A stretch of DNA of 47,780 nucleotides from Bordetella parapertussis (GTDB lineage: Bacteria > Bacteroidota > Bacteroidia > Chitinophagales > Chitinophagaceae). The stretch covers positions 1-47,780 of the forward strand of contig CALQJX020000027.1 in NCBI GenBank assembly GCA_943331005.2, given 5' to 3'. Position 1 is the stretch's first letter, and the number at the start of each line of letters is the position of its first letter. The notes beneath the pieces were generated by a model. The model was not told the DNA's origin. It saw only the letters and a list, made by a program, of their open reading frames with translations, and did not search any database. Positions 1 to 8,464 of the stretch are shown here, piece by piece. Made by a program: the position numbers and the translations under genes.

Positions 1-9
1 ATCAATATT

Positions 10-234
10 GCTCCGTTAGGAGCAACCGCTTTGTAGCCCCCAATATACCCAACCACACATGCTCCGTAGGAGCTACCCACCACCACCTGTTCGGCTTAGG
101 TTCACCTACGGCGGGTTTGGTAGCCGGATTCCGTCCGGCGATACAAAACATAGAGCCATAACACGGATAAATCCCGAAGGGATGACATGATTATAGAAAA
201 CAAAGGATATAACACACAAAGCCCCGAAGCGGGC
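10..234. repeat. Cluster of five short GC-rich palindromes (REP-like)
   Basis: Five short hairpin-capable sequences lie within 225 bp: gctccgttaggagc (10-23), gctccgtaggagc (61-73), ccggattccgtccgg (124-138), atcccgaagggat (171-183) and gccccgaagcgggc (221-234). Each has a 4-6 bp stem around a small loop, and the first two are near-identical copies. Dispersed repeats of this kind are common between genes in Chitinophagaceae-like genomes; that is general knowledge, not something shown here. No gene is visible on either strand, and the open frame on the minus strand (102-377) reads through the palindromes and looks like chance. From 237 to 472 the DNA is AT-rich and I see nothing further in it. 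Confidence 0.55.
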
Positions 235-472
235 GACATTATTAAACAATTAGATTGCGAAAAAAAACAGGTGTCTTGCCTATGTGATTTTCGGTAAAAA
301 CGATTAATATTATTTTTGCATTGTATATAAAATTTAGGTTTGCTCTTGTTATGCAATAGAACGAGTTTTATTTGCAATTACGGATGCATTAGGCTGAATA
401 AGTAACAATGGGAAAATTTGAATTTTAGAATTTATTGTATATATTTGGTTTAGACAATATAAATTTTCCTGT

Positions 473-1039
473 ATGCCACCTGACAAAAAAACGCTTTTAT
501 CTGTGGAAGAAATTCGTTTCTCGAAAATGGAGAATTGCACAATATTTCTTCACTTTCATAACAGCTTTGTCGGAACAGGCTCCTTTAACCCAATTATCGG
601 CGCGGATACAAGCGCCATTGTAAATGGTTCTGAGAATACTATTGGCAGTACTCTGGGGCCAGCGGGATATTGCTATGCGACTGGAAGCTTTATAGGCGGC
701 GGGTATCAAAACTGTATCGATACCGGAAACTCCGCAGGACTGGATTCTTTATTTGGTATGATTGGCGGTGGACAGAACAACAAAATTTGTGCAGGCTCTT
801 GCTATTCGTCAATAATAGGCGGGCAAAACAATACTGTATGCCATAAATGGGCTACGGTGAGTGGGTATAATGTGACCTCACAGGCTGATTGTGCATTTAC
901 AACCAATCGAGTAGTAGCATGTAATACTCCACTATTTGGAGGCCCGGCACCCACTGGAATGCTTCAGTTTTTCCCAGCTACACCAGGTTTAGTTGCCGCT
1001 GGGATACCTTTAGGTGCTTGTTTGGTTTTTATTCAATAA
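473..1039 (+). CDS. Short IGGG-repeat protein, possibly a 5'-truncated tail-fibre/adhesin-like gene
   Basis: A 188-residue frame. From about residue 45 it carries repeats of the type S-x-IGGG-x-x-N-x-I (SFIGGGYQNCI, GMIGGGQNNKI, SIIGGQNNTV). It ends in a segment, ADCAFTTNRVVACN, followed by a Pro/Gly-rich hydrophobic tail, like the C-termini of tail-fibre-like and trimeric-adhesin-like beta-structured proteins. There is no signal peptide, and the first 40 residues look unlike the rest. The annotated ATG may therefore be a chance start in decayed upstream sequence, which would make the gene a 3' remnant. It ends 12 nt before the next gene, a T9SS-secreted protein, so co-transcription is possible. 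No precise function is assigned. Confidence 0.5.
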   Translation: MPPDKKTLLSVEEIRFSKMENCTIFLHFHNSFVGTGSFNPIIGADTSAIVNGSENTIGSTLGPAGYCYATGSFIGGGYQNCIDTGNSAGLDSLFGMIGGGQNNKICAGSCYSSIIGGQNNTVCHKWATVSGYNVTSQADCAFTTNRVVACNTPLFGGPAPTGMLQFFPATPGLVAAGIPLGACLVFIQ

Positions 1040-1051
1040 AACAGAAATTTT

Positions 1052-2941
1052 GTGAAGAAGGTTTGTAGTATTTTATTCTGTTTGTGTCCTCTGCTTAGCT
1101 TTGGCCAATTAATCACCACAATAGCAGGAAATGGTTCTTCAACTTTCAGCGGAGAAGGAACCCCAGCTTCCCTGGCACATACACCAAGTCCTGGAGGTGG
1201 AGCATTCGACAAAAAAGGAAATTACTATTTTGTCGACTATGTGAATTCGCAAAGAGTACGAAAGATAACTCCATCTGGAATCATTAGTACAGTAGCTGGC
1301 AATGGAATGGGAGGATTTGCTGGCGATGGCGGCCCCGCGACAGATGCGCGGTTAAATGGGCCTTCGGGAGTTGCGTTAGACACTGCAGGAAACATTTACA
1401 TCGCTGATTTGCAAAATGCGAGAATCAGGAAGGTAAATGCTGCTACCGGATTGATTTCTACTATCGCTGGAACAGGCACAGGAACATATGATTTTGACGA
1501 CGTCCCTGCAACCTCTGCAAGTATTTGGGGGCCCCAAGATATTTGCTTAGACAAATCGGGCAACTTATATATAGCGGATGCTTTTAACTACAGAATACGC
1601 AAGGTAACTCCCTCTGGTATTATTTCGACTTATGCAGGAAATGGTATACCAGGTTATGCGGGTGAGGGAGTTGTCGCAACGGCTTCTTCAATTGGTTTAC
1701 CTGTGGGTTTATGTTGTGACACTGCTGGGAACATTTATATAGCAAGCAATACCATTTGCCGCGTCACGAAAATTAGCCATTTCGGATTAATGAGTACGGT
1801 GGCTGGTAATGGGGGAAGTACGTTTATTGGTGATGGTATCGCTGCGACTTCCGCGCAAATAGTTCCTTTTAGGGTGTTTGCGGACAGTTTATCTGAAAAC
1901 ATCTACATAGCAGATAGAAATAGCAACAGGGTATACGAGGTCGTCCACAGTACAGGCATTCTAAATACAATTGCCGGAATTGGAACTCCGGGTGATGCGG
2001 GAGATGGTGGCTTGGCCACAGCAGCGAGTTTGTTTACGCCAACCGGCGTTGTAACGGATGTTTGTGGTAACCTCTACATTCCTACAACTGGTAGCTTATC
2101 TGTCTTAGGCTCCGGCCGCCGCATACGTAAAGTAACATTTAATCCTTCGAGTATTTCTACAGTAAGCATCACGTGCACACCTAATGATACTGTATGTGCC
2201 GGCACTCCGGTAACATTTACCGCAAGCACCTCCGGCGGCAGCACGCTTACATTTAAGTGGTATAAAAATGGGGACCTTGTGGCAGGGGCTACCAGCGAGA
2301 GTTTTACCTACACCCCTACTATGGGAGATAGTGTGCGTTGTGTATATACAGGTGTTGATATCTGCAGCTTCACAGGCTACCCCAGCAGCAATACTATAAA
2401 TCTGGTGGTCACGCCACTTACACCACCCACTATTGCGCTCTCCTCCCTTCCCGCCACGTCTGCAGCTGTCGGTAGTACGGTAACGGTTAATGCGGCAGTG
2501 GGCAGTGTTGGCGGCAGTTACAACATTAGGTGGTACAAAAACAGTGTGCCCTTGGGTATTACATCGGTGCCGGTAACCACATATATTAAGGGCGCAGGTG
2601 TTGATGTGATAACGGCTAAAGTATCGTCAACTGACCCGACGGGCTGCTATGACACAACTACGTCTCTAGGGATTACCATAAATGCACTGCCCGGTGGTGT
2701 GGATGTGGTGCAAACGGGCATGCCTGTGATAAGTTTGTACCCTAATCCTGCGGCAGATGAGCTGCATGTAACAGGCATAGCATCTAATTACCGTATATTG
2801 AGTGCTGTCGGGCAGGTGCTGCAACGGGGAGAAATACATAATGAGGTTATCCAACTATCAGCTCTGACTCCCGGTGTCTACCTGTTAGAAGCATCAAATA
2901 TTGAGGGCTTAAAGTCATATTGCAGATTTGTCAAGAAGTGA
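1052..2941 (+). CDS. Secreted NHL-repeat beta-propeller protein with Ig-like domains and a T9SS sorting domain
   Basis: 629 residues beginning with GTG. The start is fixed by the signal peptide that follows at once (MKKVCSILFCLCPLLSFGQ, likely cleaved near residue 18-19). Six NHL-type blades follow to about residue 370, each of the form G-x-x-x-D-x-x-GN-[IL]-Y-[IV]-A-D...R[IV]RK[IV], with STIAGxG linkers. About residues 370-460 and 460-545 look like two Ig-like domains, each with a WYKN motif. The C-terminus (from about 550: SLYPNPAADELHV ... LTPGVYLLEA) is a type A T9SS sorting domain, so the protein should cross the outer membrane by T9SS and be surface-bound or released. The propeller presumably binds a ligand, but no substrate can be read from the sequence. 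Confidence 0.85.
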   Translation: MKKVCSILFCLCPLLSFGQLITTIAGNGSSTFSGEGTPASLAHTPSPGGGAFDKKGNYYFVDYVNSQRVRKITPSGIISTVAGNGMGGFAGDGGPATDARLNGPSGVALDTAGNIYIADLQNARIRKVNAATGLISTIAGTGTGTYDFDDVPATSASIWGPQDICLDKSGNLYIADAFNYRIRKVTPSGIISTYAGNGIPGYAGEGVVATASSIGLPVGLCCDTAGNIYIASNTICRVTKISHFGLMSTVAGNGGSTFIGDGIAATSAQIVPFRVFADSLSENIYIADRNSNRVYEVVHSTGILNTIAGIGTPGDAGDGGLATAASLFTPTGVVTDVCGNLYIPTTGSLSVLGSGRRIRKVTFNPSSISTVSITCTPNDTVCAGTPVTFTASTSGGSTLTFKWYKNGDLVAGATSESFTYTPTMGDSVRCVYTGVDICSFTGYPSSNTINLVVTPLTPPTIALSSLPATSAAVGSTVTVNAAVGSVGGSYNIRWYKNSVPLGITSVPVTTYIKGAGVDVITAKVSSTDPTGCYDTTTSLGITINALPGGVDVVQTGMPVISLYPNPAADELHVTGIASNYRILSAVGQVLQRGEIHNEVIQLSALTPGVYLLEASNIEGLKSYCRFVKK

Positions 2942-3260
2942 TTCTTGATTACCTTAAATTCATTGTAAACAACATCTCAAACAAAGTAACCCGGAATGAA
3001 AATAATTTTCCAAATCGATGGCGGCATCGGAAAAAGCATTGCCGCTACAGCAGTATGTAAAGCTATTTAAAGTAATACCCACTTCCCGGCTATACCCCCT
3101 CATTCATACCCCCAGATATTTTACTGGTACAATTTTTGCAGCATATATTCTACAAACGCCCTGTCATTATGTTGCTATATTCAAACAGCTCAGCCCTCGC
3201 AGGCGCAAGCAGTAGTTATATATATTGCATAAATGCCAATCATTCACCCGGGCATTTTTT

Positions 3261-3293
3261 GCTGCGCAGCAGTGCGCAATTTTTGCGCAAAAA
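3261..3293. repeat. Nested palindromes with TGCGCA cores
   Basis: A perfect 10-nt palindrome gctgcgcagc (3261-3270) is followed by TGCGCA (3273-3278) and a perfect 14-nt palindrome tttttgcgcaaaaa (3280-3293). The TTGCGCAA core recurs as an inverted repeat about 65 bp downstream. These could be binding sites for a dimeric regulator or cruciform-forming elements. No function is established. Confidence 0.5.
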
Positions 3294-3355
3294 ATGGGAA
3301 ATTATTTTAGTTTAAATAATTGATTATCAATGCTACTGTGAGCAATAAAAATATT

Positions 3356-3372
3356 TTGCGCACGGTGCGCAA
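3356..3372. repeat. Inverted repeat TTGCGCA-cgg-TGCGCAA
   Basis: Seven-base arms, TTGCGCA and TGCGCAA, flank a 3-nt centre. The arms share the core of the palindromes at 3273-3293. It lies about 200 bp upstream of the parC start and has the geometry of an operator, but the binding protein is unknown. Confidence 0.5.
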
Positions 3373-3501
3373 TTTTCATCCATTGCTTATTTGCTACTAT
3401 ATAAGAGCTCATTGCTACACGTTTCCTGCTGTCGCCTCTTGCCGGTAGTGCTGTCAGTTGTCAGGTCGCCGTTGGGCTGCCATTGTTGCTGTTTTAAAAT
3501 T

Positions 3502-3510
3502 TGTGGATAA
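3502..3510 (-). promoter_or_regulatory. Perfect DnaA-box sequence upstream of parC
   Basis: TGTGGATAA on the + strand is the exact complement of the consensus DnaA box TTATCCACA. It ends 29 nt before the candidate -7 element of parC. The same 9-mer, in the same orientation relative to the gene, is found upstream of dnaE. The 9-mer is seen directly; DnaA binding is inferred. Confidence 0.5.
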
Positions 3511-3539
3511 GTACCTGTACCACATTCGGCTGCAATAAA

Positions 3540-3547
3540 TATTTTTG
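3540..3547 (+). promoter_or_regulatory. Candidate Bacteroidota -7 element (TATTTTTG) for parC
   Basis: Matches the Bacteroidota sigma-ABfr -7 consensus TAnnTTTG, 26 nt upstream of the parC ATG. No -33 TTTG at the usual spacing is evident, so this is a moderate call. Confidence 0.4.
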
Positions 3548-3573
3548 CATCACCTTATAAGGTATAGTGTATA

Positions 3574-6090
3574 ATGGAAGAACGGGATATGTTTTCCGGG
3601 CAAGGCTCGACGATGATCAATGAGATGTACCAGAACTGGTTTCTCGACTATGCCAGTTATGTGATACTGGAGCGTGCCGTACCGGCCATAGAAGATGGTC
3701 TGAAACCGGTGCAGCGCCGCATCCTTCATGCCATGAAGGAAATGGACGATGGTCGTTTCAATAAAGTGGCCAATGTCATTGGTCAGAGTATGCAGTATCA
3801 CCCACATGGCGATGCCTCTATCGGCGATGCTATTGTGGGTCTCGGTCAGAAAGACCTGCTTATAGAAACGCAGGGTAACTGGGGCGATGTGCGTACCGGC
3901 GACAGTGCAGCCGCCTCCCGATACATAGAGGCCCGTCTGTCCAAGTTCGCACTGGAGGTAGCATTCAATGCCAAGACCACCAAGTGGCAGCTCAGCTACG
4001 ATGGCCGTAAGAACGAGCCCGTTACACTGCCCATGAAGTTCCCGTTGCTGTTGGCGCAGGGTACAGAAGGTATTGCCGTAGGTCTTAGTACCAAGATCCT
4101 GCCACACAACTTCTGCGAGATTCTCGACAGTGCTATCAAACACCTCAAAGGAAAGAAGTTCGAACTATTCCCCGACTTCCTCACGGCGGGTATGATAGAT
4201 GTAAGCAATTACAACGATGGTGCCCGTGGCGGCAAGGTGCGTGTACGTGCCCGCATAGAAGAGGTAGATAAGAAGTCGCTGGTCATAAAAGATGTGCCCT
4301 ATGGTATCACTACCTCTCAGCTGGTAGATAGTATCCTCAAGGCAAATGATTCCGGCAAGATCAAGATAAAGAGCGTAACAGATAATACCGCAAAAGATGT
4401 AGAGCTTACCGTGCAGCTGGCACCCGGTGTTTCCACCAACCAGACCATCGATGCGCTCTATGCCTTTACCGATTGCGAGATCAGCATATCGCCCAATGCA
4501 TGTATCATCATAGAAGACAAGCCGCACTTCGTTGGCGCGTCAGATCTGCTGAAACATTCTGTGGCGCATACCAAGGGGCTGCTCCTCAGCGAGCTCGAGA
4601 TAAAACTCAATGAGCTGAATGAAGACTGGCACTATTCGTCACTCGAAAAGATATTCATAGAAAAACGCATTTACCGCGATATAGAAGAAGAAACGACCTG
4701 GGAAGGAGTGCTGGCTGCCATCAATAAAGGACTGAAGCCCTATATTAAGCAGTTCAGAAGAGAGATCACCCAGGATGATATTGTGAAGCTGACAGAGATC
4801 CGCATCAAGCGTATCAGTAAGTTCGACTCCTTCAAGGCCGATGAACATATACGCGGCGTAGAAGATCAGATAGAGGAAGTAAAGAACAACATAGAGCACC
4901 TCAACGATTATGCCATCAGGTATTACGAGAACCTGCTGAAAAAGTTTGGCAAGGGCCGCGAGCGCAGAACAGAGATCCGTCCTTTCGAGACCATACAGGC
5001 AACTACGGTTGCTATTGCCAATACCAAGCTCTATGCCAACTATAAAGAGGGCTTCATAGGTACTGGTCTGAAGAAAGACGAATTCGCATTCGATTGTTCC
5101 GATATAGACCACATCATAGCCTTCCGCAAAGACGGCAAGATGATCGTTACCAAGGTGGCCGACAAGACCTTTGTCGGCAAAGACATCATACATCTGGCCG
5201 TGTTCCAGAAGAGCGATGAGCGTACCACATACAATATGATGTATATGGACGGCAAAACAGGCATCACCTATGCCAAGAGGTTCAATGTTACCGGCATCAC
5301 CCGCGATAAGGAATATGATCTTTCCCGAGGCAATGCAGGCAGCAAGGTGCAGTACTTCACCTCGAACCCCAACGGAGAGGCCGAGGTGGTCACCGTCAAT
5401 CTGTCTCCGGGCAGCAAGGCCCGCACCAAGGCGTTCGACTATTACTTCGAAGAGCTGGAGATAAAGGGCAGGGGAGCCATGGGCAACCAGGTCACCAAAT
5501 ACCCGGTGCGCAGTGTGAAGTTCAAGGAAAAAGGAAGATCTACCCTTTCTGCACCGCAGATCTGGTACGATGATAGTGTGGGCAGGCTCAATAAAGATGG
5601 TCATGGCATGCTGCTGGGCCGCTTTGATGAGAGCGACCGCATCATAGTCTTCTATAAAGACGGTACTTACGAGGTTACCGGTTTCGACATTACCAACCGT
5701 TACGATGCCGATAATGTACTGCTCATAGACAAGTTCCACCCAGAGAAGGTGGTCACTGCCGTATACTTCGATGCTAAGAACAAGCAGTTCAATGTGAAAC
5801 GCTTCCTTATAGAAAGCCAGACACTGAAGAGCCGCTACACCTTCATTAAAGATGGCGAGGGCAACTACCTGCAGCTGGTTACTCTGCAGCAGGAGCCTAT
5901 TGTGATAGTGCGCACCGGCAAAAAGAAAACCGAACTGAAGGAAGAAGTAGTGCCCCTGCACGAGACCGTAGACATTACCGGTTGGAAGACAGTAGGCAGC
6001 TATCTGGCAAGCGAAGAGATGAAAGAGCTGACATTGTTGCCGGAAGCAGGCGAAGATGCTACCCAGCGAGATGCACCAACACTTTTTTAA
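3574..6090 (+). CDS. parC: DNA topoisomerase IV subunit A
   Basis: 838 residues; the DNA-cleaving A subunit of a type IIA topoisomerase, which decatenates daughter chromosomes together with ParE. The N-terminal winged-helix/tower region is intact: DGLKPVQRRILHAM (about 41-54), QYHPHGD (74-80) and the catalytic tyrosine Y117 in AAASRYIEA. A C-terminal beta-pinwheel of blade-like repeats follows from about residue 500. The GyrA box (QRRGGKG) is absent. A degenerate GRGAMGNQV lies near residue 631 instead, which favours ParC over GyrA. No parE lies beside it in this window. A DnaA-box sequence and TGCGCA palindromes precede it. The gap to the nuclease-family gene downstream is 88 nt with no clear terminator, so read-through is likely. 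Confidence 0.93.
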   Translation: MEERDMFSGQGSTMINEMYQNWFLDYASYVILERAVPAIEDGLKPVQRRILHAMKEMDDGRFNKVANVIGQSMQYHPHGDASIGDAIVGLGQKDLLIETQGNWGDVRTGDSAAASRYIEARLSKFALEVAFNAKTTKWQLSYDGRKNEPVTLPMKFPLLLAQGTEGIAVGLSTKILPHNFCEILDSAIKHLKGKKFELFPDFLTAGMIDVSNYNDGARGGKVRVRARIEEVDKKSLVIKDVPYGITTSQLVDSILKANDSGKIKIKSVTDNTAKDVELTVQLAPGVSTNQTIDALYAFTDCEISISPNACIIIEDKPHFVGASDLLKHSVAHTKGLLLSELEIKLNELNEDWHYSSLEKIFIEKRIYRDIEEETTWEGVLAAINKGLKPYIKQFRREITQDDIVKLTEIRIKRISKFDSFKADEHIRGVEDQIEEVKNNIEHLNDYAIRYYENLLKKFGKGRERRTEIRPFETIQATTVAIANTKLYANYKEGFIGTGLKKDEFAFDCSDIDHIIAFRKDGKMIVTKVADKTFVGKDIIHLAVFQKSDERTTYNMMYMDGKTGITYAKRFNVTGITRDKEYDLSRGNAGSKVQYFTSNPNGEAEVVTVNLSPGSKARTKAFDYYFEELEIKGRGAMGNQVTKYPVRSVKFKEKGRSTLSAPQIWYDDSVGRLNKDGHGMLLGRFDESDRIIVFYKDGTYEVTGFDITNRYDADNVLLIDKFHPEKVVTAVYFDAKNKQFNVKRFLIESQTLKSRYTFIKDGEGNYLQLVTLQQEPIVIVRTGKKKTELKEEVVPLHETVDITGWKTVGSYLASEEMKELTLLPEAGEDATQRDAPTLF

Positions 6091-6178
6091 TGATGTTATT
6101 TCTATAAAATGAGTAACTTCACCACTTCATTTTTAACCCTGAAAACGGTAAAAACTTAGTTAGCGCCATCACAATAAG

Positions 6179-6784
6179 ATGAAAAAGGTAGAACTTGAAA
6201 TTGTTGCATTGTCTCACAGCATCACCCAGACCCATTCCTATGCCGTAGTGCTGGGAGAGGTCAGCGGATTGCGTCGCCTGCCCATAGTTATCGGGGCATT
6301 CGAGGCACAGGCCATAGCAGTGGCGCTGGAACGCATGCAGCCCAGCAGGCCGCTCACGCACGACCTGTTCTCCAATTTCATGGATACCTTCGCTATAGAA
6401 CTGGTAGAGATTCTTATCTACAAGCTCGAAGAAGGGGTGTTCTTCGCCAAGCTTGTTTGCCGCAACAACGATGATGTGGTCGAGATCGACTCCCGCACAT
6501 CAGATGCGCTGGCACTGGCAGTACGTGCAGGTTGTAAGATATTCACCTACGAGAATATCCTCGAAACGGCCGGTCTCTTTCTGGAAAACGAAGGCAACGA
6601 CTCGCCCGAGAATGCAGCTTCTACAGAAGTACCTGTCAGCAGTCGTTCCTCATCGTCCGGCGATGCAGATATGAAAAAGATGTCGCTGGAAGAGCTCAAT
6701 GTACTCTTGCAGACCGTACTGGAGCAGGAAGACTATGTGCGCGCCATCCACATCCGCGACGAGATAAACAGCCGTAAGAAGTAA
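6179..6784 (+). CDS. Bifunctional nuclease family protein (DUF151) with C-terminal UVR motif
   Basis: 201 residues. Residues 1-135 match the BFN/DUF151 fold (MKKVELEIVALS start, RRLPIVIGAFEAQAIAVAL, then HDLFSNFMDTF and DSRTSDALALAVR). Members have been reported to have RNase/DNase activity. A Ser-rich linker (about 150-160) leads to a UVR motif (about 166-198: EELNVLLQTVLEQEDYVRA), the helix pair that UvrB and UvrC use for mutual contact and that also occurs in ClpC/McsA-type proteins. This BFN-UVR arrangement is common in Bacteroidota. It lies just downstream of parC on the same strand. Its physiological role is uncertain. Confidence 0.88.
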   Translation: MKKVELEIVALSHSITQTHSYAVVLGEVSGLRRLPIVIGAFEAQAIAVALERMQPSRPLTHDLFSNFMDTFAIELVEILIYKLEEGVFFAKLVCRNNDDVVEIDSRTSDALALAVRAGCKIFTYENILETAGLFLENEGNDSPENAASTEVPVSSRSSSSGDADMKKMSLEELNVLLQTVLEQEDYVRAIHIRDEINSRKK

Positions 6785-6884
6785 ATTCCTGCTTTGTCGC
6801 TGTTTGCAGGGCTCCTGTAGCGGGTGTTTTAGTTGCATTGCATATATTACACATCAATAGCAGCCATCGGTTGCTTTCCTGGTC

Positions 6885-8462
6885 ATGATCGGATTTCTGA
6901 AGACAAGATGGGTCTTATTGGTGGGTTTATGCGTCTTCGTATTGCTGAAGCTGCCACACCTTTCCTATCCCTATTACTGGGATGAGAGCTGGCCTTATGC
7001 ATCAGCTATCCGTGCTATGCACGATCATGGTATCAGTTTGCTGCCAGGCGCCTTAGAAAGCGACCTGTCCAGAGGGCATCCGCTGTTCTTTCACGCACTG
7101 GCTGCCGGCTGGATGAAGGTCTTTGGCGCAGGTCATGTGGCTATGCACTCCTTTGCATTGGCCATCTCTGTCTTGTTCCTTAGCTGCATTTATGAGGCAG
7201 GGTTCAGGATGTTCAGTCAGCGGGTGGGCGTACTGGCTTTTGTGCTGGTGGCTACGCAGGAGGTGTTCTTTATGCAGTCGTCCTATGTGTTGCTGGAGGT
7301 GCTGGTATCTCTCCTGTGTTTCCTCAGCTTGTGGAGCTACGCCAAAGGCCGCTATGCACTTACGGCACTGTTCCTCACCCTGCTTTTCTACACCAAGGAG
7401 AGTGGGGTGGTGCTGGGCCTTGTTCTGGGGCTCGATGCGCTCGTTGCACTTTTTAGGCCCGGAGGTGACAAGAAGGATGCAGTGCGCAGATTGCTGACTG
7501 TGGCTGTGCCTTGTGCACTTACTGCGGTTTTCTTTCTGCTGCAGCATAAGCTGAGAGGGTGGTACATATTTCCCTTTCATGCCGAGGTCATAGAGCACAG
7601 CTGGAAGGCCATCTGGTACAAGGTGCGTATGAACTGCATCAGCGATGTGTTCTACCGCAATCAGAAGTTCTGGTACTACCTGTTGTTGTTGTTGCTGGCT
7701 ATTGTAGCAGCCATAAAGAACAGGCGCTGGAAATACCTGGTACTGCTGCTGCCGGTGGTAATGATCTTCTATATGGTAGATGATATGCGGGCAGGCAGAA
7801 TATTGCCGCCGGTGCCATTTACGCTGGTGTTTATCGCAGCATGGTTCTGGATGTTGCAGGTATTTGGCAGTGTAGCCGTGTTAAAAGAGGAAAGTCAGCG
7901 TAGGTTCTTTGTGCTGGGAGGGTGTTTTATACTCTGCTTCCTGTGGTTTTCTGCCGTCAACTACTATACCTTCCGCTACATGCTGGCGGTGCTGGTTCCG
8001 GCTCTGTTCCTACTGGCGGTACTGTTTGATGTACTGCTGAATGCCACTTACAGAGCAGCCTATTATGTGTTGTTTCCCGTGGTGGCAGTTGTCAGTTATG
8101 TCGCTTTTGCTACGAACGACCAGATAAAAGATACCGATATGGGTGCTCTTTCAGCCATGGCTGTGCAGCAGGATGTGGTGGGTTATCTGGAGCAGGAACA
8201 GCTGTACGACAAGACCATTTCGCTGACCTGTTTTGTGGCATCAAAACACCTTACTGATTACGCTACGGGTTTCCTGCACTACTATGATCGCCGTTTTAGC
8301 AAGGTGCAGTGGGATATAAACAGCAATACCGATGTGGTATTGTTTGATAACATAGAGCCCGATACACGGTATGAACAGGTGAAGAATGATACCTCCTTCA
8401 GGCTGATGCATCGCTACACAATTGGCAGTGTATGGAATGAGGTGTATATGCGTAAACGGTAG
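6885..8462 (+). CDS. Multi-pass membrane glycosyltransferase, GT-C superfamily (ArnT/PMT-like)
   Basis: 525 residues with about 10-12 hydrophobic segments. The first loop after the first membrane helix carries YYWDESW (residues 30-36). This acidic D33-E34 motif is the position of the catalytic Asp in GT-C enzymes such as ArnT, Pmt and GT83 proteins, which move sugars from polyprenyl-phosphate donors. A soluble C-terminal domain of about 100 residues (from about 425) faces the periplasm by analogy. The acceptor is unknown: lipid A, protein or a surface glycan are all possible. The gene follows the nuclease-family gene by 100 nt and converges on the MFS gene with only 2 nt between stops, leaving no room for a separate terminator. 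Confidence 0.82.
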   Translation: MIGFLKTRWVLLVGLCVFVLLKLPHLSYPYYWDESWPYASAIRAMHDHGISLLPGALESDLSRGHPLFFHALAAGWMKVFGAGHVAMHSFALAISVLFLSCIYEAGFRMFSQRVGVLAFVLVATQEVFFMQSSYVLLEVLVSLLCFLSLWSYAKGRYALTALFLTLLFYTKESGVVLGLVLGLDALVALFRPGGDKKDAVRRLLTVAVPCALTAVFFLLQHKLRGWYIFPFHAEVIEHSWKAIWYKVRMNCISDVFYRNQKFWYYLLLLLLAIVAAIKNRRWKYLVLLLPVVMIFYMVDDMRAGRILPPVPFTLVFIAAWFWMLQVFGSVAVLKEESQRRFFVLGGCFILCFLWFSAVNYYTFRYMLAVLVPALFLLAVLFDVLLNATYRAAYYVLFPVVAVVSYVAFATNDQIKDTDMGALSAMAVQQDVVGYLEQEQLYDKTISLTCFVASKHLTDYATGFLHYYDRRFSKVQWDINSNTDVVLFDNIEPDTRYEQVKNDTSFRLMHRYTIGSVWNEVYMRKR

Positions 8463-8464
8463 GC

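Larger units (their letters stand above)
2942..3573. other. Palindrome-rich intergenic region upstream of parC
   Basis: About 630 bp with no credible gene; the short frame at 3018-3215 has no start context or recognisable protein. The right half (3240-3550) is AT-rich. It holds several TGCGCA-centred palindromes, one perfect DnaA-box 9-mer and a candidate -7 promoter element, all annotated separately. No T-tract hairpin that would terminate the NHL gene was found. Confidence 0.6.

Noticed and set aside
102..377. 91-residue open frame on the minus strand
   Set aside because: It runs through the cluster of palindromes, has no protein-like composition or start context, and is best seen as chance.
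4639..5961. Long open frame (440 residues) antisense to parC
   Set aside because: It lies wholly inside the well-supported parC gene, and its hydrophobic composition follows from the complementary codons.
3574..6090. DNA gyrase subunit A instead of ParC
   Set aside because: The GyrA box is missing and the degenerate GRGAMGNQV element matches ParC-type C-terminal domains.
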